Part shown: one piece after another, positions 1 to 9,824 of the stretch
How positions within the stretch are numbered: the stretch's first letter is position 1
How the letters are laid out: each line of letters opens with the position of its first letter
Assembly: GCF_017833295.1 (NCBI RefSeq)
Contig: NZ_JAFIBW010000001.1
Coordinates: forward strand, 4,057,501 to 4,121,500
Direction of reading: 5' to 3'
DNA from: Methylobacterium sp. PvR107
GTDB lineage: Bacteria > Pseudomonadota > Alphaproteobacteria > Rhizobiales > Beijerinckiaceae
DNA length: 64,000 nucleotides
Notes under the pieces: model-generated
What the model saw: the letters and a program-made list of their open reading frames with translations, nothing else
The model's database searches: none
What the model was told of the DNA's origin: nothing
Translations under genes and position numbers: made by a program

Positions 1-305
1 CCTACCGCAAGGCGGTCGCGCTCTCGCTGATCGCCACGGAACTCGTGACCAATGCCTTCAAATATGCCGCGAACCCGGCCGGCGGCGGTCGCGTCGAGGT
101 GAAGGTCTCGGCCTCCGGTCCCGGCGAGATCCAGCTCCGGGTCTGCGACGACGGCGCCGGCCTCCCCGACGACTGGGCCGACGCCAAGGCCCGCGGCAAG
201 GGCTCGGGGCTGGGCATGAAGCTGATCCGGGCCATGCTGGACCAGATCAATGCCCGGCTCGACGTCGCCAACAATCCCGGCGCCTGCTTCACGATCACCG
301 CGTGA
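1..305 (+). CDS. Sensor histidine kinase, C-terminal ATPase part (probable bacteriophytochrome kinase), 5' truncated
   Basis: Only the last 100 codons are inside the window, with the reading frame open from base 3. They form a GHKL ATP-binding domain: an N-box (TELVTNAFKYA), a G1 box (DDGAGLP) and a G2 box (GSGLGMKLI). The N-box resembles the HWE/HisKA_2 class common in alphaproteobacteria. The stop codon overlaps the GTG start of a heme oxygenase gene by four bases (GTGA), so the two are translationally coupled. A kinase coupled to a biliverdin-forming enzyme suggests a bacteriophytochrome, but the photosensory part lies outside the window, so that name is an inference. Confidence 0.85.
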   Translation, partial: YRKAVALSLIATELVTNAFKYAANPAGGGRVEVKVSASGPGEIQLRVCDDGAGLPDDWADAKARGKGSGLGMKLIRAMLDQINARLDVANNPGACFTITA

Positions 306-925
306 GCGCCGCCGCAGCGATGGTCCGCGACAGCCTGCATGCCAGGCTTCGGGCGGCGACGGGACCGGCCCACCAAGCCCTGGAGGATTCCCTCGACTGG
401 CGGGCGCGCGTCGCGACGCTGCCGGGCTATCGCACCCTGCTGGCACGGCTCCACGGCTTCCATGCGGCCTGGGAGCCTGTGATCGGCGCGGCACTCGCCG
501 ACGAGGCCTTTCTCGCACCGCGCCGCCGCCTTGCGCTGCTGGCCGCGGACCTCCACCATCTCGGGCTGGGTCCGGACGCGGTGGCCGCCCTGCCGCTGCC
601 GGAGCTCAACGATCGCGACGGGCCCGTGCTTCGGGGACCCGCCGCGGCCACGGGGGCGCTATACGTGCTGGAGGGCTCGACCCTGGGCGGCAAGGTGATC
701 GGCCGGCACATCGCCAACCTGCATGGCCTCTCCGGGGCCGGGCTCGCCTATTACCGGGCGCATGGCGCGGCCGCCGGGTCGATGTGGGCGGCCCTCCGGG
801 CGCGGCTCGAGATCTTCGCGGACGATCCGGTGGCGGAAGCGGAGCTGACCGGTGCCGCAATCGCCACCTTCGCGGCGATGCGCGCCTGGCTGAATCCCGC
901 GCCCGAGGGTACAGCCGGCCACTGA
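302..925 (+). CDS. bphO: Biliverdin-producing heme oxygenase (BphO-like)
   Basis: A 207-residue protein of the bacterial heme oxygenase family, which opens heme to biliverdin, CO and iron. The N-terminal segment has the expected proximal histidine (PAHQALED, near residue 24). The distal-helix motif YVLEGSTLGGKVIGRHI lies near residues 120-137. Length and layout fit BphO enzymes that supply chromophore to bacteriophytochromes. The start is GTG at 302, overlapping the kinase stop; an internal ATG six codons later is possible. Coupling to a histidine kinase supports a light-sensing role rather than iron scavenging. The order, oxygenase after kinase, differs from many bphO-bphP operons. Confidence 0.85.
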   Translation: MSAAAAMVRDSLHARLRAATGPAHQALEDSLDWRARVATLPGYRTLLARLHGFHAAWEPVIGAALADEAFLAPRRRLALLAADLHHLGLGPDAVAALPLPELNDRDGPVLRGPAAATGALYVLEGSTLGGKVIGRHIANLHGLSGAGLAYYRAHGAAAGSMWAALRARLEIFADDPVAEAELTGAAIATFAAMRAWLNPAPEGTAGH

Positions 926-1053
926 GCGCCGCAGATACGGCCAGCGGGCGTGCGGGCTTCCCATGTAAGCCAGCAGGCCCGGCATTTGACGGCCTGCATC
1001 GGAACGGCTGTCACTGCGGGTGGATCAATCCCGTCGAACAGGCCCGCTCACCG

Positions 1054-1500
1054 ATGCTCGTCTTCGCGCTTCCCGCCTTGCTCGCTGTCCTGGCAGGAGC
1101 CGGCCTCGTCCTGCAGCAGATCCTGAACGCGAACCTGCGCGCCGGGCTCGCCTCGGCGTCGTGGGCGGGCTTTGCCAGCTACGCGGTCGGCCTCGGCTGC
1201 ATGGCGCTCCTGGCCGCAGCCCTGCGCGATCCCGTGCCCACGGCGAGCGTGGCGGGGCGCATTCCGTGGTGGACCTGGACCGGCGGCCTGTTCGGTGCGC
1301 TCTTCATCGGGCTGGCGATCCTGCTCGTCCCGAAGCTCGGCGCCGCGACCTTCTTCGCCCTTTTGGTGACGGGGCAGATGCTCGCCTCGATCCTGTTCGA
1401 TCAGTTCGGCCTGCTCGGCTTGGCGCAGCGATCCGTCGATCTCCCGCGGCTGATCGGGGTCGGGCTCCTGATCGGCGGCGTCGTGCTGATCCGCCCATAG
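1054..1500 (+). CDS. DMT-type small membrane protein (DUF606/YdcZ-like)
   Basis: A 148-residue hydrophobic protein with about five predicted membrane segments. The pattern matches DUF606/YdcZ-type half-size members of the drug/metabolite transporter superfamily, including an N-terminal helix with LQQILNANLR and a LLVPKLGAATFFALLVTGQM segment. The frame is open much further upstream, but the hydrophobic protein begins at the ATG at 1054; codons before it give no sensible protein. Substrate is unknown. It stands alone between the heme oxygenase and the convergent gmk gene. Confidence 0.75.
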   Translation: MLVFALPALLAVLAGAGLVLQQILNANLRAGLASASWAGFASYAVGLGCMALLAAALRDPVPTASVAGRIPWWTWTGGLFGALFIGLAILLVPKLGAATFFALLVTGQMLASILFDQFGLLGLAQRSVDLPRLIGVGLLIGGVVLIRP

Positions 1501-1517
1501 GAAGCGCGGCGGGCTCT

Positions 1518-2177
1518 CTACGGCGTCTCGGCCAGCAAGCCGTCGACGAACTGCGCCAGCCCGGTGCGGCGTGCGCGCTTGAGCCGCTCGGCCGCCAGGA
1601 TCCCCTGGAGAGCCTTGAAGGCGTTCTGCAGGTCGTCGTTGACGATGACGTAATCGTACTCGACCCAGCGCTGGATCTCGGTCCGGGCGTTGGCGAGACG
1701 CTTCTCGATGGTGTCCGCCGAATCCTCGGCCCGGCGCTCGAGACGCTGGCGCAACTCGGCCATGCTGGGCGGCAGGATGAAGGCGGTCACGACATCCTGG
1801 GCCAGCTTCGCGCGCACCTGCCGCGTGCCCTGGTAATCGATGTCGAAGATCATGTCCCGGCCGGCCCCGAGCACTTTCTCCACCGGCCGGCGGGGCGTCC
1901 CGTAGTAATTGCCGTGGACCTCGGCCCATTCGAGCAGGTCGTCGCGGCTGCGCAGGTCCTCGAACGCCTCGCGATCGATGAAGTGATAATGGCGCCCGTC
2001 GATCTCGGACGGGCGGCGGGAGCGCGTGGTCACGGAGATCGACAGGTCGAGCGCCCAGGCCGGATCCTGCGCGATCGCCCGCGTCAGGGTGGTCTTGCCC
2101 GCCCCGGAGGGCGACGACAGAATCAGGATCAGCCCACGCCGCGCGATGGGGTTGGCGGCGCCGCCGGCCGGCTCGGT
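1518..2177 (-). CDS. gmk: Guanylate kinase
   Basis: Converts GMP and ATP to GDP and ADP in the cytoplasm. The P-loop is [11 protein letters not shown] near residue 23, followed by the GMP-binding and lid regions ([31 protein letters not shown]). I place the start at 2177 (MTEPAGG) because GGAG lies eight bases upstream; an in-frame ATG at 2210 would add 11 residues and also has a purine-rich stretch. From either start it is close to the usual family length of about 210 to 220. It lies about 50 bases downstream of yicC on the same strand; a yicC-gmk pair is common in alphaproteobacteria. Confidence 0.95.
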   Translation of the reverse strand, partial: TEPAGGAANPIARRGLILILSSPSGAGKTTLTRAIAQDPAWALDLSISVTTRSRRPSEIDGRHYHFIDREAFEDLRSRDDLLEWAEVHGNYYGTPRRPVEKVLGAGRDMIFDIDYQGTRQVRAKLAQDVVTAFILPPSMAELRQRLERRAEDSADTIEKRLANARTEIQRWVEYDYVIVNDDLQNAFKALQGILAAERLKRARRTGLAQFVDGLLAETP

Positions 2178-2229
2178 CATGCGCGTGGCTCCGCGGGGTT
2201 GGGCATCCATATCCTCACGTCTCGACCCG

Positions 2230-3105
2230 TCATTCGATGTTCTGGACCTGCTCGCGGAACTGCTCGACCACCGCCTTCAGGTCGAGCCCGATCCGCGACA
2301 GGGTGATGTCGTTGGCCTTCGCGCACAGGGTGTTGGCCTCGCGTCCGAATTCCTGGGCCAGAAAGTCGAGGCGGCGGCCGATGGCGCCGCCGGCGGCCAG
2401 CAGCTCCTGGGCGCTGGCAACGTGCGCCCGGAGGCGGTCCAGCTCCTCGCGCACATCCGCCTTCCCGGCGAGCAGCATGGCCTCCTGATGCAGACGGTCG
2501 GGATCGAGGCTGCTGCCGCCCAGCGCCGCCACGGCGGCGGCCAGGCGCGCGCGCACCGCCTCGGGCTGGCGCGCCGGGTTGTCCTCCGCAGCCTGCGTCA
2601 GCGCGGCGATCCGGGCGACCTGGGCGCCGACGACCTGCTCCAGCTGCCGGCCCTCGGCGCGGCGCGCCTCGACGAGATCCGCGACCAACCGGACGACGCC
2701 CTCGGCGAGATCCCGGGTGAGCGCCTCGAGGTCCGTCGCCTCGTCTTCCGTCTCGATCACGCCGCGGATGCCGAGCAGCCCGTCCAGGGTGGCGGGCGCC
2801 ACGCCCTCGGGGACCGGCACCCGGGCCACGGCTTGCGCCAGGCTGGCCAGAAGGGCCTCGTTGATCCGGACCCGCGACGTCGCCTCCGGCCGGGTGAGGG
2901 CCAGCGTCAACTGGCACTGGCCGCGGGTGAGGGTCTTCTGGAGGGCCGTGCGGGCGGTCTCGCCGACGCCGTCATGGCCGGTCGGCACGCGGACGCGCAC
3001 GTCGAGGCCGCGCCCGTTGACGCTGCGGACCTCCCAGACCCATTGCACCGGCCCGGTGGTGCCCGCCGCGCGGGCGAAGCCGGTCATGCTCGCGATCTGG
3101 GCCAT
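2230..3105 (-). CDS. yicC: YicC family endoribonuclease-like protein
   Basis: Full-length member of the YicC/YloC family, whose better-studied members act as endoribonucleases in RNA turnover. The N-terminus SMTGFARA and the C-terminal block [20 protein letters not shown] followed by [15 protein letters not shown] are the family signatures. The start at 3105 ([10 protein letters not shown]) puts a GGGGG tract just upstream; an ATG at 3117 would add four residues. It precedes gmk in the same direction, probably in one transcript. Confidence 0.93.
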   Translation of the reverse strand: MAQIASMTGFARAAGTTGPVQWVWEVRSVNGRGLDVRVRVPTGHDGVGETARTALQKTLTRGQCQLTLALTRPEATSRVRINEALLASLAQAVARVPVPEGVAPATLDGLLGIRGVIETEDEATDLEALTRDLAEGVVRLVADLVEARRAEGRQLEQVVGAQVARIAALTQAAEDNPARQPEAVRARLAAAVAALGGSSLDPDRLHQEAMLLAGKADVREELDRLRAHVASAQELLAAGGAIGRRLDFLAQEFGREANTLCAKANDITLSRIGLDLKAVVEQFREQVQNIE

Positions 3106-3222
3106 GGCGACCCCCATCCCCCCTCGAAGATCGGGGCCTGTAGCACGGATCTGTGGGTGGGGAAGAGGTCGGTCGGTTCGTCGGCGTCGGCGCGGGCTTC
3201 GGAGGAGAGCGGCGCGGCGGGA

Positions 3223-3651
3223 TCACGCGCCCGGCTGACCCTGCGTGACCGCCGCCGCATCCATCCACATCAGCTCGATCACGTGGCCGTCGAGATCCTC
3301 GAGGGTGCGGCCGTACATGATCTCGCCCATCGCCTGCGGGGCCCTGAGGTCGGCGCGTCCGCCGGCGTCGACCGCCCGCGCGACGCGCGCATCGACCGCG
3401 GCCCGGCTCTCCTCGGACAGGCAGATCAGCACCTCGGTGGCGGCGCGGGCGTCGGCGATCGGGCGCGGCGCGAAGCTGGCGAAATGCGCGTGGCTGAGCA
3501 GCATCACCACGATCGCGTCGGAGAACACCATCGCGGCGGCCGTGCCTGGCTGGGAGAAGCGGGCGTCCCGCTCCGCCCCGAGGGCCGCGTAGAAGCCGGC
3601 CGCCCGCTCGACGTCGGCGACGGGCAGGTTCACGAAGATCATCCGGGACAT
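3223..3651 (-). CDS. VOC family protein (glyoxalase/extradiol dioxygenase fold)
   Basis: A 142-residue single-repeat VOC protein: two beta-alpha-beta-beta-beta units, starting MIFVNLPVADVERAAGFY and ending with EDLDGHVIELMWMD. These are typical of lactoylglutathione-lyase-like or antibiotic-resistance-like VOC proteins. The final Glu of HVIEL is a usual metal ligand, but the substrate cannot be told from sequence. The family is too diverse for a gene name. Confidence 0.85.
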   Translation of the reverse strand: MSRMIFVNLPVADVERAAGFYAALGAERDARFSQPGTAAAMVFSDAIVVMLLSHAHFASFAPRPIADARAATEVLICLSEESRAAVDARVARAVDAGGRADLRAPQAMGEIMYGRTLEDLDGHVIELMWMDAAAVTQGQPGA

Positions 3652-3733
3652 GCGGCGCTTCCTCCCGCGGCAGGCGGCTCAAGGTCGGGCCGCGTATCTC
3701 GAAAACGGCCGGACCGCGATCCGGCCCCGGCCG

Positions 3734-5146
3734 TCAGCGCCGGCCGCGCTGTGCCGGTGCCGGCTCGGCGAGGGCCGGGACGGTCTTCGGCGAGCCCAGA
3801 TCGTAGCTGCGGTTCTTCAGCGGATCGAGTCGCGTGCCCTCGGAGGCGTCGAACGCCCGCGAACTCGGCGCCCCGGTCTCGAGGAAGGCCGCGTTCGTGT
3901 TGGTCCCGTTGGCCGCGGGCGCGCCGCCCGGCGCGTAGGCCGAGGCGCGGCCCGGCGTCGCCGGATCGGGGCCGGGCTCGACCTTGTCGACCGCATCCGG
4001 CGGCGCCTGCCGGTTCTTCTCCACCGCGCGCCAGCGTGCGACGTTGCGCTGATGCGCTTCGAGCGAATCGGCGAAGGCGTGCCCGCCGCTTCCGTCCGCC
4101 ACGAAGAAGAGGTCCTTGGTCCGCGAGGGGTTGGCGACCGCCTCCAGGGCGGCCCGGCCGGGATTGGCGATCGGCCCCGGCGGCAGGCCCTCGATCACGT
4201 AGGTGTTGTACGGCGTCGGCCGGTCGATTTCGGACCGCATGATCCCGCGGCCGAGGGTGCCGCGGCCGCCCACGAGCCCGTAGACGATCGTCGGATCGGA
4301 TTGCAGCTTCATCCGCTTGTTCAGGCGGTTGATGAACACGCCGGCCACCCGCGGCCGCTCGTCGGCCCGGCCGGTCTCCTTCTCGACGATCGACGCCAGG
4401 GTGACCATCTCGGCCGGGGTCCGGACCGGCACGTCGGCGCTGCGCCGGAGCCAGATCTGGTTCAGCACCTCGCGCTGCTTGGCCTTCATCAGGTTGACGA
4501 TCTGCTGGCGGGTGGCGCCGCGCTCGAACTTGTAGGTGTCGGGCAGGAGCGAGCCTTCCGCCGGGATGTCGCCGATCTCCCCCGCGAGCACGTCGTTGTC
4601 GTTGAGGCGGGTCACGATCTGCTCGGAGGTCAGGCCCTCCGGGAACGTGATGGCGTGCTGGACCTGCCGGCCGGTGGCGATCGTATCGAGCGTGTCGGCG
4701 ATGCTCGCATGCGCCCTGAACACGTACTCGCCGGCCCGGAGCGCGGGCCTGCCGCCGAACCGGGCGGCGAACTCGAACAGGCCGGTATGGTCGATCACGC
4801 CCTCGCGCTTCAGCGTGTCGGCAATCTCGCCCGTCCCGCTGTGGGTCGGGATCACCACGACCTTGTCGGCCGCGAGCGGCCCCGGCTCGCGCACCTGCCT
4901 TTGGAACAGCGTGATCCCGATCATCGCGGCGATGGCGAGGACCACCGCGAAGGTCAGCGCCCCGCTGATGATGCCCACGAGCCCGCTCCGCTCGCGCTCG
5001 GGCTTCTCCGGCGGCGGCGGGGCGGCGGTCGGCTTGATCGCCTCGCCGGGCGAGCGCGGCGAGAGCCGCTGCGGCAGGGCCGGCCCGTCCGTCGGATCCA
5101 GCGCGGTGGTCTCGGGCGCGGGGGGCTTTGAGCGGCGGAAGAACAT
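3734..5146 (-). CDS. mltG: Endolytic murein transglycosylase MltG
   Basis: Predicted inner-membrane lytic transglycosylase that cuts nascent peptidoglycan and so limits glycan-chain length. The 470-residue protein has a Pro-rich cytoplasmic N-terminus, one membrane segment (about residues 55-80) and a YceG/MltG domain. Conserved blocks are SIVEKETG with the catalytic Glu, RVAGVFINRL, LQSDPTIVYG and a PYNTY...GLPPGPIANPG stretch. The ATG at 5146 starts the charged N-terminus that precedes the membrane anchor; a longer open frame upstream has no such character. The last 90 residues are a low-complexity Ala/Pro/Asn-rich tail beyond the usual end of the family. Confidence 0.93.
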   Translation of the reverse strand: MFFRRSKPPAPETTALDPTDGPALPQRLSPRSPGEAIKPTAAPPPPEKPERERSGLVGIISGALTFAVVLAIAAMIGITLFQRQVREPGPLAADKVVVIPTHSGTGEIADTLKREGVIDHTGLFEFAARFGGRPALRAGEYVFRAHASIADTLDTIATGRQVQHAITFPEGLTSEQIVTRLNDNDVLAGEIGDIPAEGSLLPDTYKFERGATRQQIVNLMKAKQREVLNQIWLRRSADVPVRTPAEMVTLASIVEKETGRADERPRVAGVFINRLNKRMKLQSDPTIVYGLVGGRGTLGRGIMRSEIDRPTPYNTYVIEGLPPGPIANPGRAALEAVANPSRTKDLFFVADGSGGHAFADSLEAHQRNVARWRAVEKNRQAPPDAVDKVEPGPDPATPGRASAYAPGGAPAANGTNTNAAFLETGAPSSRAFDASEGTRLDPLKNRSYDLGSPKTVPALAEPAPAQRGRR

Positions 5147-5297
5147 CGGGATCCTGTCTGGGCCCGCGCGACCCGTGACGCGTCGCGGGCCGGGATCGGC
5201 TGCCCGCAACCGGGTGCGCACGTCGAGGGCTCCGACCCTAGCCGTGTTTGTGGCGAAAATGCCGTTTTGCGGCGCGAGAGGCGACGGATCGATGCCC

Positions 5298-6188
5298 TCA
5301 GTCGGGGGGCTGACAGGCGGTGCAGAAGAAGGTCGAGCGGTTGGCCTGCACGATGCGGGTGATCGCGCCGCCGCAGCCCGGCCGGCTGCAGGGCAGGCCG
5401 ACCCGGTCGTAGACCCGGAAGGCGTGCTGGAAGGCGCCCGAACGACCATCGGTCTGCGCGTAGTCGCGCAGGGTCGAGCCACCGGCCTCGACCGCCGCCT
5501 CCAGGACCGTCACGATCGCCTTCGCCAGGGCGTTGGCCTTGGCCGTCGGGCGACCGTCGGGCTTGGCGAGGCTCCCGGCCGGCGCTTCCGGATGCAGGCG
5601 CGCCCGGTGCAGCGCCTCGCAGACATAGATGTTGCCGAGGCCCGCGATCAGCCGCTGGTCGAGGAGCGCGGCCTTCAGCGGCGCCGACTTGTGGCGGAAC
5701 AGCCGCGCGATCACCGCCCCCGTGAGCCCGTCCAGGGGCTCGACGCCCATCCGGGCGAAGTGGCGGCAGGCGGCGAGATCCGCGCTCGGGACGAGATCCA
5801 TGAAGCCGAAGCGGCGGGCATCGTTGTAGGTGACCGTGGCGCCGCTGCTCATCGCCATCACCACGTGGTCGTGCTTGGGGGTGCCCTGGGCCCCTTCGAG
5901 GTAGAAATCTCCCGGCGACAGGTTGCGGCCGTCGGGCAGCGCCACGTCGAACCGCCCGCTCATGCCGAGATGCATGATCAGCGTCTCGCCGGAATCGAGG
6001 TCGGCGGTCAGGTACTTGGCCCGGCGCGCGAGATGCGTGACGGCGCGCCCCTCCAACCGGGCGGCGAAGCGCTCCGGGAACGGGAAGCGCAGGTTGGCCC
6101 GGCGCAGGGTGACGCGGCTGAAACGCGCGCCGACCAGGGCGGGCGCCAGGCCCCGGCGCACCGTCTCGACTTCGGGAAGCTCCGGCAT
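5298..6188 (-). CDS. mutM: Formamidopyrimidine-DNA glycosylase
   Basis: Base-excision repair enzyme that removes 8-oxoguanine and formamidopyrimidines and nicks the strand. The N-terminus [14 protein letters not shown] supplies the catalytic Pro2/Glu3 after Met removal, which fixes the start at 6188. The H2TH region contains [15 protein letters not shown], and the C-terminal zinc finger keeps four cysteines (CSRPGC and CTAC). Length of 296 residues is usual. It lies 150 bases from mltG on the same strand and may have its own promoter in the 199-base gap upstream. Confidence 0.96.
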   Translation of the reverse strand: MPELPEVETVRRGLAPALVGARFSRVTLRRANLRFPFPERFAARLEGRAVTHLARRAKYLTADLDSGETLIMHLGMSGRFDVALPDGRNLSPGDFYLEGAQGTPKHDHVVMAMSSGATVTYNDARRFGFMDLVPSADLAACRHFARMGVEPLDGLTGAVIARLFRHKSAPLKAALLDQRLIAGLGNIYVCEALHRARLHPEAPAGSLAKPDGRPTAKANALAKAIVTVLEAAVEAGGSTLRDYAQTDGRSGAFQHAFRVYDRVGLPCSRPGCGGAITRIVQANRSTFFCTACQPPD

Positions 6189-6387
6189 CTCTCGAACGGC
6201 TGTGTGCACGGCGCCGCGTGCGCCGTGTGTCGATATCGGCGCGAACGGGCCCTGCCGCAACAGCATGGCCCCGCGCGGTTTGACGCCCCATTGGGTCGAG
6301 CAAGACGGCCAGAAGGCGCCTCGGGGCGGGGGAGGCCGAAGGCCCTGCCCCCGTTGGACGATCCAAGCCGGAACGCAGCGCGATGCC

Positions 6388-7023
6388 CTATCGGCGCCGC
6401 AGGCGCACATACAGCGCGCCGCCGCCACCGTGGTGGCGGGCGGCCTCCTCGAAGCCGAGGACGATTCCGCGCAAGTCCGGCCCCCGAAGCCAGTGCGGCA
6501 CGCTGCGGCGCAGGACTCCGCGCTCGGCGAAGGCCTCGGAATAGCCCGGTCCGCCCTTGCCGGTGACGACCAGCACGTAGCCATGTCCGGCGGCCCGCGC
6601 CCGCAGCAGGAAGCCCGTGAGCGCGGCATGAGCCTCCGCCTGCACCATCCCGTGCAGGTCGATCCGCGCCTCGATGGCGAGGCGCCCGCGGCGCAGGCCG
6701 ACCTTGGCGGTCCGCTCCAGCCCCGCGCTCGGCGTGTTGTGCTGCGGCGGCGCCTGATAGGGGGCGGCGGTCACAGGATGCAGCGGTGACGCTGCCGGCT
6801 TGGGCGGAGGCTTCGCACGCGGTTTCTTGGCGACCGGTGCCGCGCTCGGCTTCAGGATCGGGGTCGACAGTGCCGGCATGGTGGCACCCGGCGTCGCCGG
6901 GACAGGGGCGGCATCGGGGATCGGCGGCGCGCGTCCGGGCAGCGGGGTCACCAGCTTGGCGATCGCGTCCCACAGCCGGACCTCGCCCGCGCTCAGGCGG
7001 CGCCCGCGGCGGGGCGGCCTCAC
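6388..7023 (-). CDS. Smr/MutS2-type endonuclease domain protein
   Basis: A 211-residue protein with a long Pro/Ala/Lys-rich N-terminal half and a C-terminal Smr domain (residues about 120-205). It shows the Smr signatures IDLHGM and VTGKGGPG, then a final [22 protein letters not shown]. Smr domains nick nucleic acid; the role of the short alphaproteobacterial forms is not settled. Its ATG overlaps the mltA stop by four bases, so it is the last gene of a timA-mltA-smr operon. Confidence 0.88.
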   Translation of the reverse strand: MRPPRRGRRLSAGEVRLWDAIAKLVTPLPGRAPPIPDAAPVPATPGATMPALSTPILKPSAAPVAKKPRAKPPPKPAASPLHPVTAAPYQAPPQHNTPSAGLERTAKVGLRRGRLAIEARIDLHGMVQAEAHAALTGFLLRARAAGHGYVLVVTGKGGPGYSEAFAERGVLRRSVPHWLRGPDLRGIVLGFEEAARHHGGGGALYVRLRRR

Positions 7024-8234
7024 GGCGCCCGCTCCTGCGCCGGGTTGCGCTTCGGCAGCAGGACCACCAAGCCGATGGCGTCGCGCAGGTTTCCGGCGAC
7101 GATGCCGGCCTTGGCACCGGTGCCGACGAAGAGATCGCCGCGGGCCGGCCCGACGATCGCCGATCCGGTGTCAGCGGCGATCACGAGGCGCCCGGCCTCG
7201 CCTCCGGCTCGATCGGGCAGCTTTCCGGCGAGCCAGAACGGCAGCCCGTAACGCCACAGGCCGGCATCCACCGCGAGGCTGTAGCCGGGGCTCAAGGGCG
7301 CGTTCGCGGCGCCCGGGGGACCGAGAGCCGGATCCGCCACCTCGGCGAGGCGGAAGAAGATGTAGGAGGCGTTCGCACGGATCAGCCGCCGGCCGGCGTC
7401 GGGATGGTCGCGCAGCCACCCGGTCCAGCGGGCGAGCGTCAGGCCTTCGAGGGGCAGGTGCCCCGCCTGCACGATCAGCTTGGCCACCGCCGTGTAGGGC
7501 TGACCGTTGCGCCCGTCATACAGCACCCGCACCGCGCGCCCGTCCGGCAGGCGGACACGCCCTGAGCCCTGCACCTGCAGCACGAGCAGATCGACGGCGT
7601 CGCGCAGCCACAGGATCGGCCGTGCGCGCGCGCCGAGTGCCCCGTCCTCGATGGCGGCGCGGTCGGGGTAGGGAACGAACCCGGCGGGGGTGGCCCGTGC
7701 GGCCCGCAGGGACGGATCGAGGCCGGGGCGGGTCTCGCCGGGGCCGAGGGAGACGAGATCGTCGGGGCGGGCGAGCACCGGCGTCGGGAACTCGGCGGCG
7801 GCATCGAGGGACCCATCGAGTTCCGGCTCGAAATAGCCGGTCAGGAAGCCGGGCTGCCCGGCTCCCGGCCGCTCCACGCGGAACGCGTCGAAATGGTCGC
7901 GGAAGAACGTGGCGGCATCCGGCACGTCGCCCACGGACGCCGCGCAGGCCTCGGCCAGGGCTTCGGGATCGCCCGCCACGCCCGCGGGCTGCGGCAGGGC
8001 TGGCGGCGGCGCGGCGCAGACCCGGCGGAAGGCGTCGCGCGCGGCGCCGGGATCCGAGCCGGGAAAGCCCGGCAGGGTCTCGATCGCCACGGGTGTCAGG
8101 ACGGCGCCGCCGATCCTCTCCGGGGCGGCGCTGGCCGGACGGGACAGGACAAGCGGGGTCAGGATAAGCGCGGCGGCGACGGTGGCCGGAACGGTTCCGA
8201 ATGAGAGGCCGGATGAGAGGCTTGGCAGCGGCAC
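7020..8234 (-). CDS. mltA: Membrane-bound lytic murein transglycosylase A
   Basis: Peptidoglycan-cleaving lytic transglycosylase of the MltA family. The 404-residue protein has an N-terminal signal sequence (hydrophobic stretch to about residue 37, ending RPASA), the MltA barrel (GFLTGYFEPELDGS; QVQGSGRVRLPDG) and the 3D domain with AADTGSAIVG and DLFVGTG, holding the catalytic Asp. I see no lipobox Cys, so unlike the E. coli lipoprotein it may be soluble in the periplasm. It sits 18 bases after timA and overlaps smr by four bases. Confidence 0.93.
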   Translation of the reverse strand: MPLPSLSSGLSFGTVPATVAAALILTPLVLSRPASAAPERIGGAVLTPVAIETLPGFPGSDPGAARDAFRRVCAAPPPALPQPAGVAGDPEALAEACAASVGDVPDAATFFRDHFDAFRVERPGAGQPGFLTGYFEPELDGSLDAAAEFPTPVLARPDDLVSLGPGETRPGLDPSLRAARATPAGFVPYPDRAAIEDGALGARARPILWLRDAVDLLVLQVQGSGRVRLPDGRAVRVLYDGRNGQPYTAVAKLIVQAGHLPLEGLTLARWTGWLRDHPDAGRRLIRANASYIFFRLAEVADPALGPPGAANAPLSPGYSLAVDAGLWRYGLPFWLAGKLPDRAGGEAGRLVIAADTGSAIVGPARGDLFVGTGAKAGIVAGNLRDAIGLVVLLPKRNPAQERAP

Positions 8235-8252
8235 GGCCGGGCTGCCACGCGT

Positions 8253-8969
8253 TCAGGCGCCGGCCTCGGTGGCCACGAGCTGCCAGTTCGGGTCGCGCGA
8301 GCCGAGGGTGCGGGCGAAGGTCCAGACATCCGGCACCTCGACCACGGTCTCGGCGCTGCCGTCGACCACCTTGCCCTCCGCGTTGCGGGTGGCCGTGATG
8401 AGGTTCGACAGGAAGCGCACCGTCACCTGCGCAACACGGTTGCGCACTTCCACGGCGACGATTTCGGCCTTGTCGATCGAGACGAAGGTGGTCTCCAGCG
8501 TCTGCCGGTTGCGCTCGCGCTCGACGATCGCCCGCTCGAACGCCTCGCCGACCTCCTTGGACAGGAGCCCGCGCAGGGTCTTCCGGTCGCCCTTTGCGAA
8601 GGCGATCATGATCGCCTCGTAGGCCGATTTGGCGCCCTCCAGGAAGGTGCGCGGATCGAAGCCGGGCTCAGCCTGGACGCAGGCCTCGAGGCCGCGCGCG
8701 ATCTCGGAGCCGGGCTCGGCGATCCCGCGCCAGTCCCGAGGCGCCGCGGCCGGCGGCGGCGCGGGCTGAACCCGGTCGGCGCCCGGCAGGCGCACCACGT
8801 TGTCGCCCTCCGACCGCGCCTGGGGCTCGGTCCGGCTGCGGTCGACCGGCTTGAACGGCGAGCGCTCCGCTCCGGTCTTCTGGCCGAGCACCGAGCGCAG
8901 ACGCCAGATCACGAAGACTGCGAGCGCGAGGAAGATGATGGTCGTAACGTCGAAACTGTCCTGCATCAC
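8253..8969 (-). CDS. timA: Tim44-like (TimA) membrane-anchored protein
   Basis: A 238-residue protein with one N-terminal membrane segment (VTTIIFLALAVFVIWRLRSV), a variable linker and a C-terminal Tim44-like domain (residues about 95-238). The domain contains the block ETTFVSIDKAEIVAVEVRNR. Bacterial TimA proteins are inner-membrane relatives of the mitochondrial import adaptor; their exact function in bacteria is not established. It is the first gene of the mltA-smr operon and diverges from secB, an arrangement seen across alphaproteobacteria. Confidence 0.88.
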   Translation of the reverse strand: MMQDSFDVTTIIFLALAVFVIWRLRSVLGQKTGAERSPFKPVDRSRTEPQARSEGDNVVRLPGADRVQPAPPPAAAPRDWRGIAEPGSEIARGLEACVQAEPGFDPRTFLEGAKSAYEAIMIAFAKGDRKTLRGLLSKEVGEAFERAIVERERNRQTLETTFVSIDKAEIVAVEVRNRVAQVTVRFLSNLITATRNAEGKVVDGSAETVVEVPDVWTFARTLGSRDPNWQLVATEAGA

Positions 8970-9303
8970 CGATCCGATGGTGGCCGCGGCAAGACCCTGT
9001 GCCGGTTGCTCAGGTCAGACGCGGTGCGGCGCCGTCGAGGCGCGCATAAATCCTGCCGACTCATATCCGACCAACGCGTCCGGAGCGAGCCGGTTGTACA
9101 CGTGCGGTGTCGGCTCGCGCGGCTCGATCCCGATATGGGTCGCTCGGGTCGGCAACGCCAGCGTCGCACCAGCTCGCTTGTCCAGGGATGGTCCGCGTGT
9201 TAGCGGCCCTGCCGTTTGGGCAGTTCCGCGGCTTTATCCGGCGGCACCCGCCGCGACACCAACACGCGCCGGCCGCGCCGGCTGATCGAGAAGGATGATC
9301 CGC
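8970..9303. promoter_or_regulatory. Divergent intergenic region between timA and secB
   Basis: 334 bases with no convincing gene. Short open frames here look like neither signal peptides nor known domains. The region must hold the promoters of the leftward timA operon and of secB. The only clear site is the secB ribosome-binding sequence AAGGAT at 9292-9297. I could not pick out good -35/-10 pairs. Confidence 0.5.
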
Positions 9304-9804
9304 ATGGCCGATTCTCCGGCAGCGAACGGCAACGGCGGCGGCATGCCGCAGGGCGACGTGCCGACCATCAACGCCCTGGCGCAATACACGAAGGATCTCT
9401 CCTTCGAGAATCCGAACGCGCCGCGCTCACTGCAGCCGAAGGAGGGCCAGGGGCCGCAGATCAACATTCAGGTCAACGTCAACGCGCAGCAGCTCTCCGA
9501 GACCGATTTCGAGGTCGAGTTGAAGCTCGAGGGCGATGCCAAGGTCCAGAACGAGGTGCTGTTCGCCTTCGAGGTGACCTACGCGGGGGTGTTCCGCCTG
9601 CTGAACATCCCGGCCGACCAGATCCATCCGGCCGTGATGATCGAGTGCCCGCGCCTGCTCTTCCCGTTCGCCCGCCAGATCGTGGCCGAGGCGGTGCGCA
9701 ACGGGGGCTTCCCGCCCCTGTACATCGACCCGATCGATTTCGTCGGTCTCTACCGGCAGAAGGTGATCGAGCAGCAGGGCGCCCAGGGCCCGCTCGCCTC
9801 CTGA
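9304..9804 (+). CDS. secB: Protein-export chaperone SecB
   Basis: Tetrameric cytosolic chaperone that keeps preproteins unfolded and delivers them to SecA. The 166-residue protein has the family core: [56 protein letters not shown] and [17 protein letters not shown] chose the ATG at 9304 because AAGGAT lies six bases upstream. A Gly/Asn-rich N-terminal extension and a short Gln-rich C-terminus are usual in this group. Confidence 0.97.
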   Translation: MADSPAANGNGGGMPQGDVPTINALAQYTKDLSFENPNAPRSLQPKEGQGPQINIQVNVNAQQLSETDFEVELKLEGDAKVQNEVLFAFEVTYAGVFRLLNIPADQIHPAVMIECPRLLFPFARQIVAEAVRNGGFPPLYIDPIDFVGLYRQKVIEQQGAQGPLAS

Positions 9805-9824
9805 GGCCCACGACCGGCGGCCCG

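Noticed and set aside
250-1053. Upstream extension of the DMT-like gene
   Set aside because: This part overlaps heme oxygenase in another frame and reads as Arg/Gly/Pro-rich noise.
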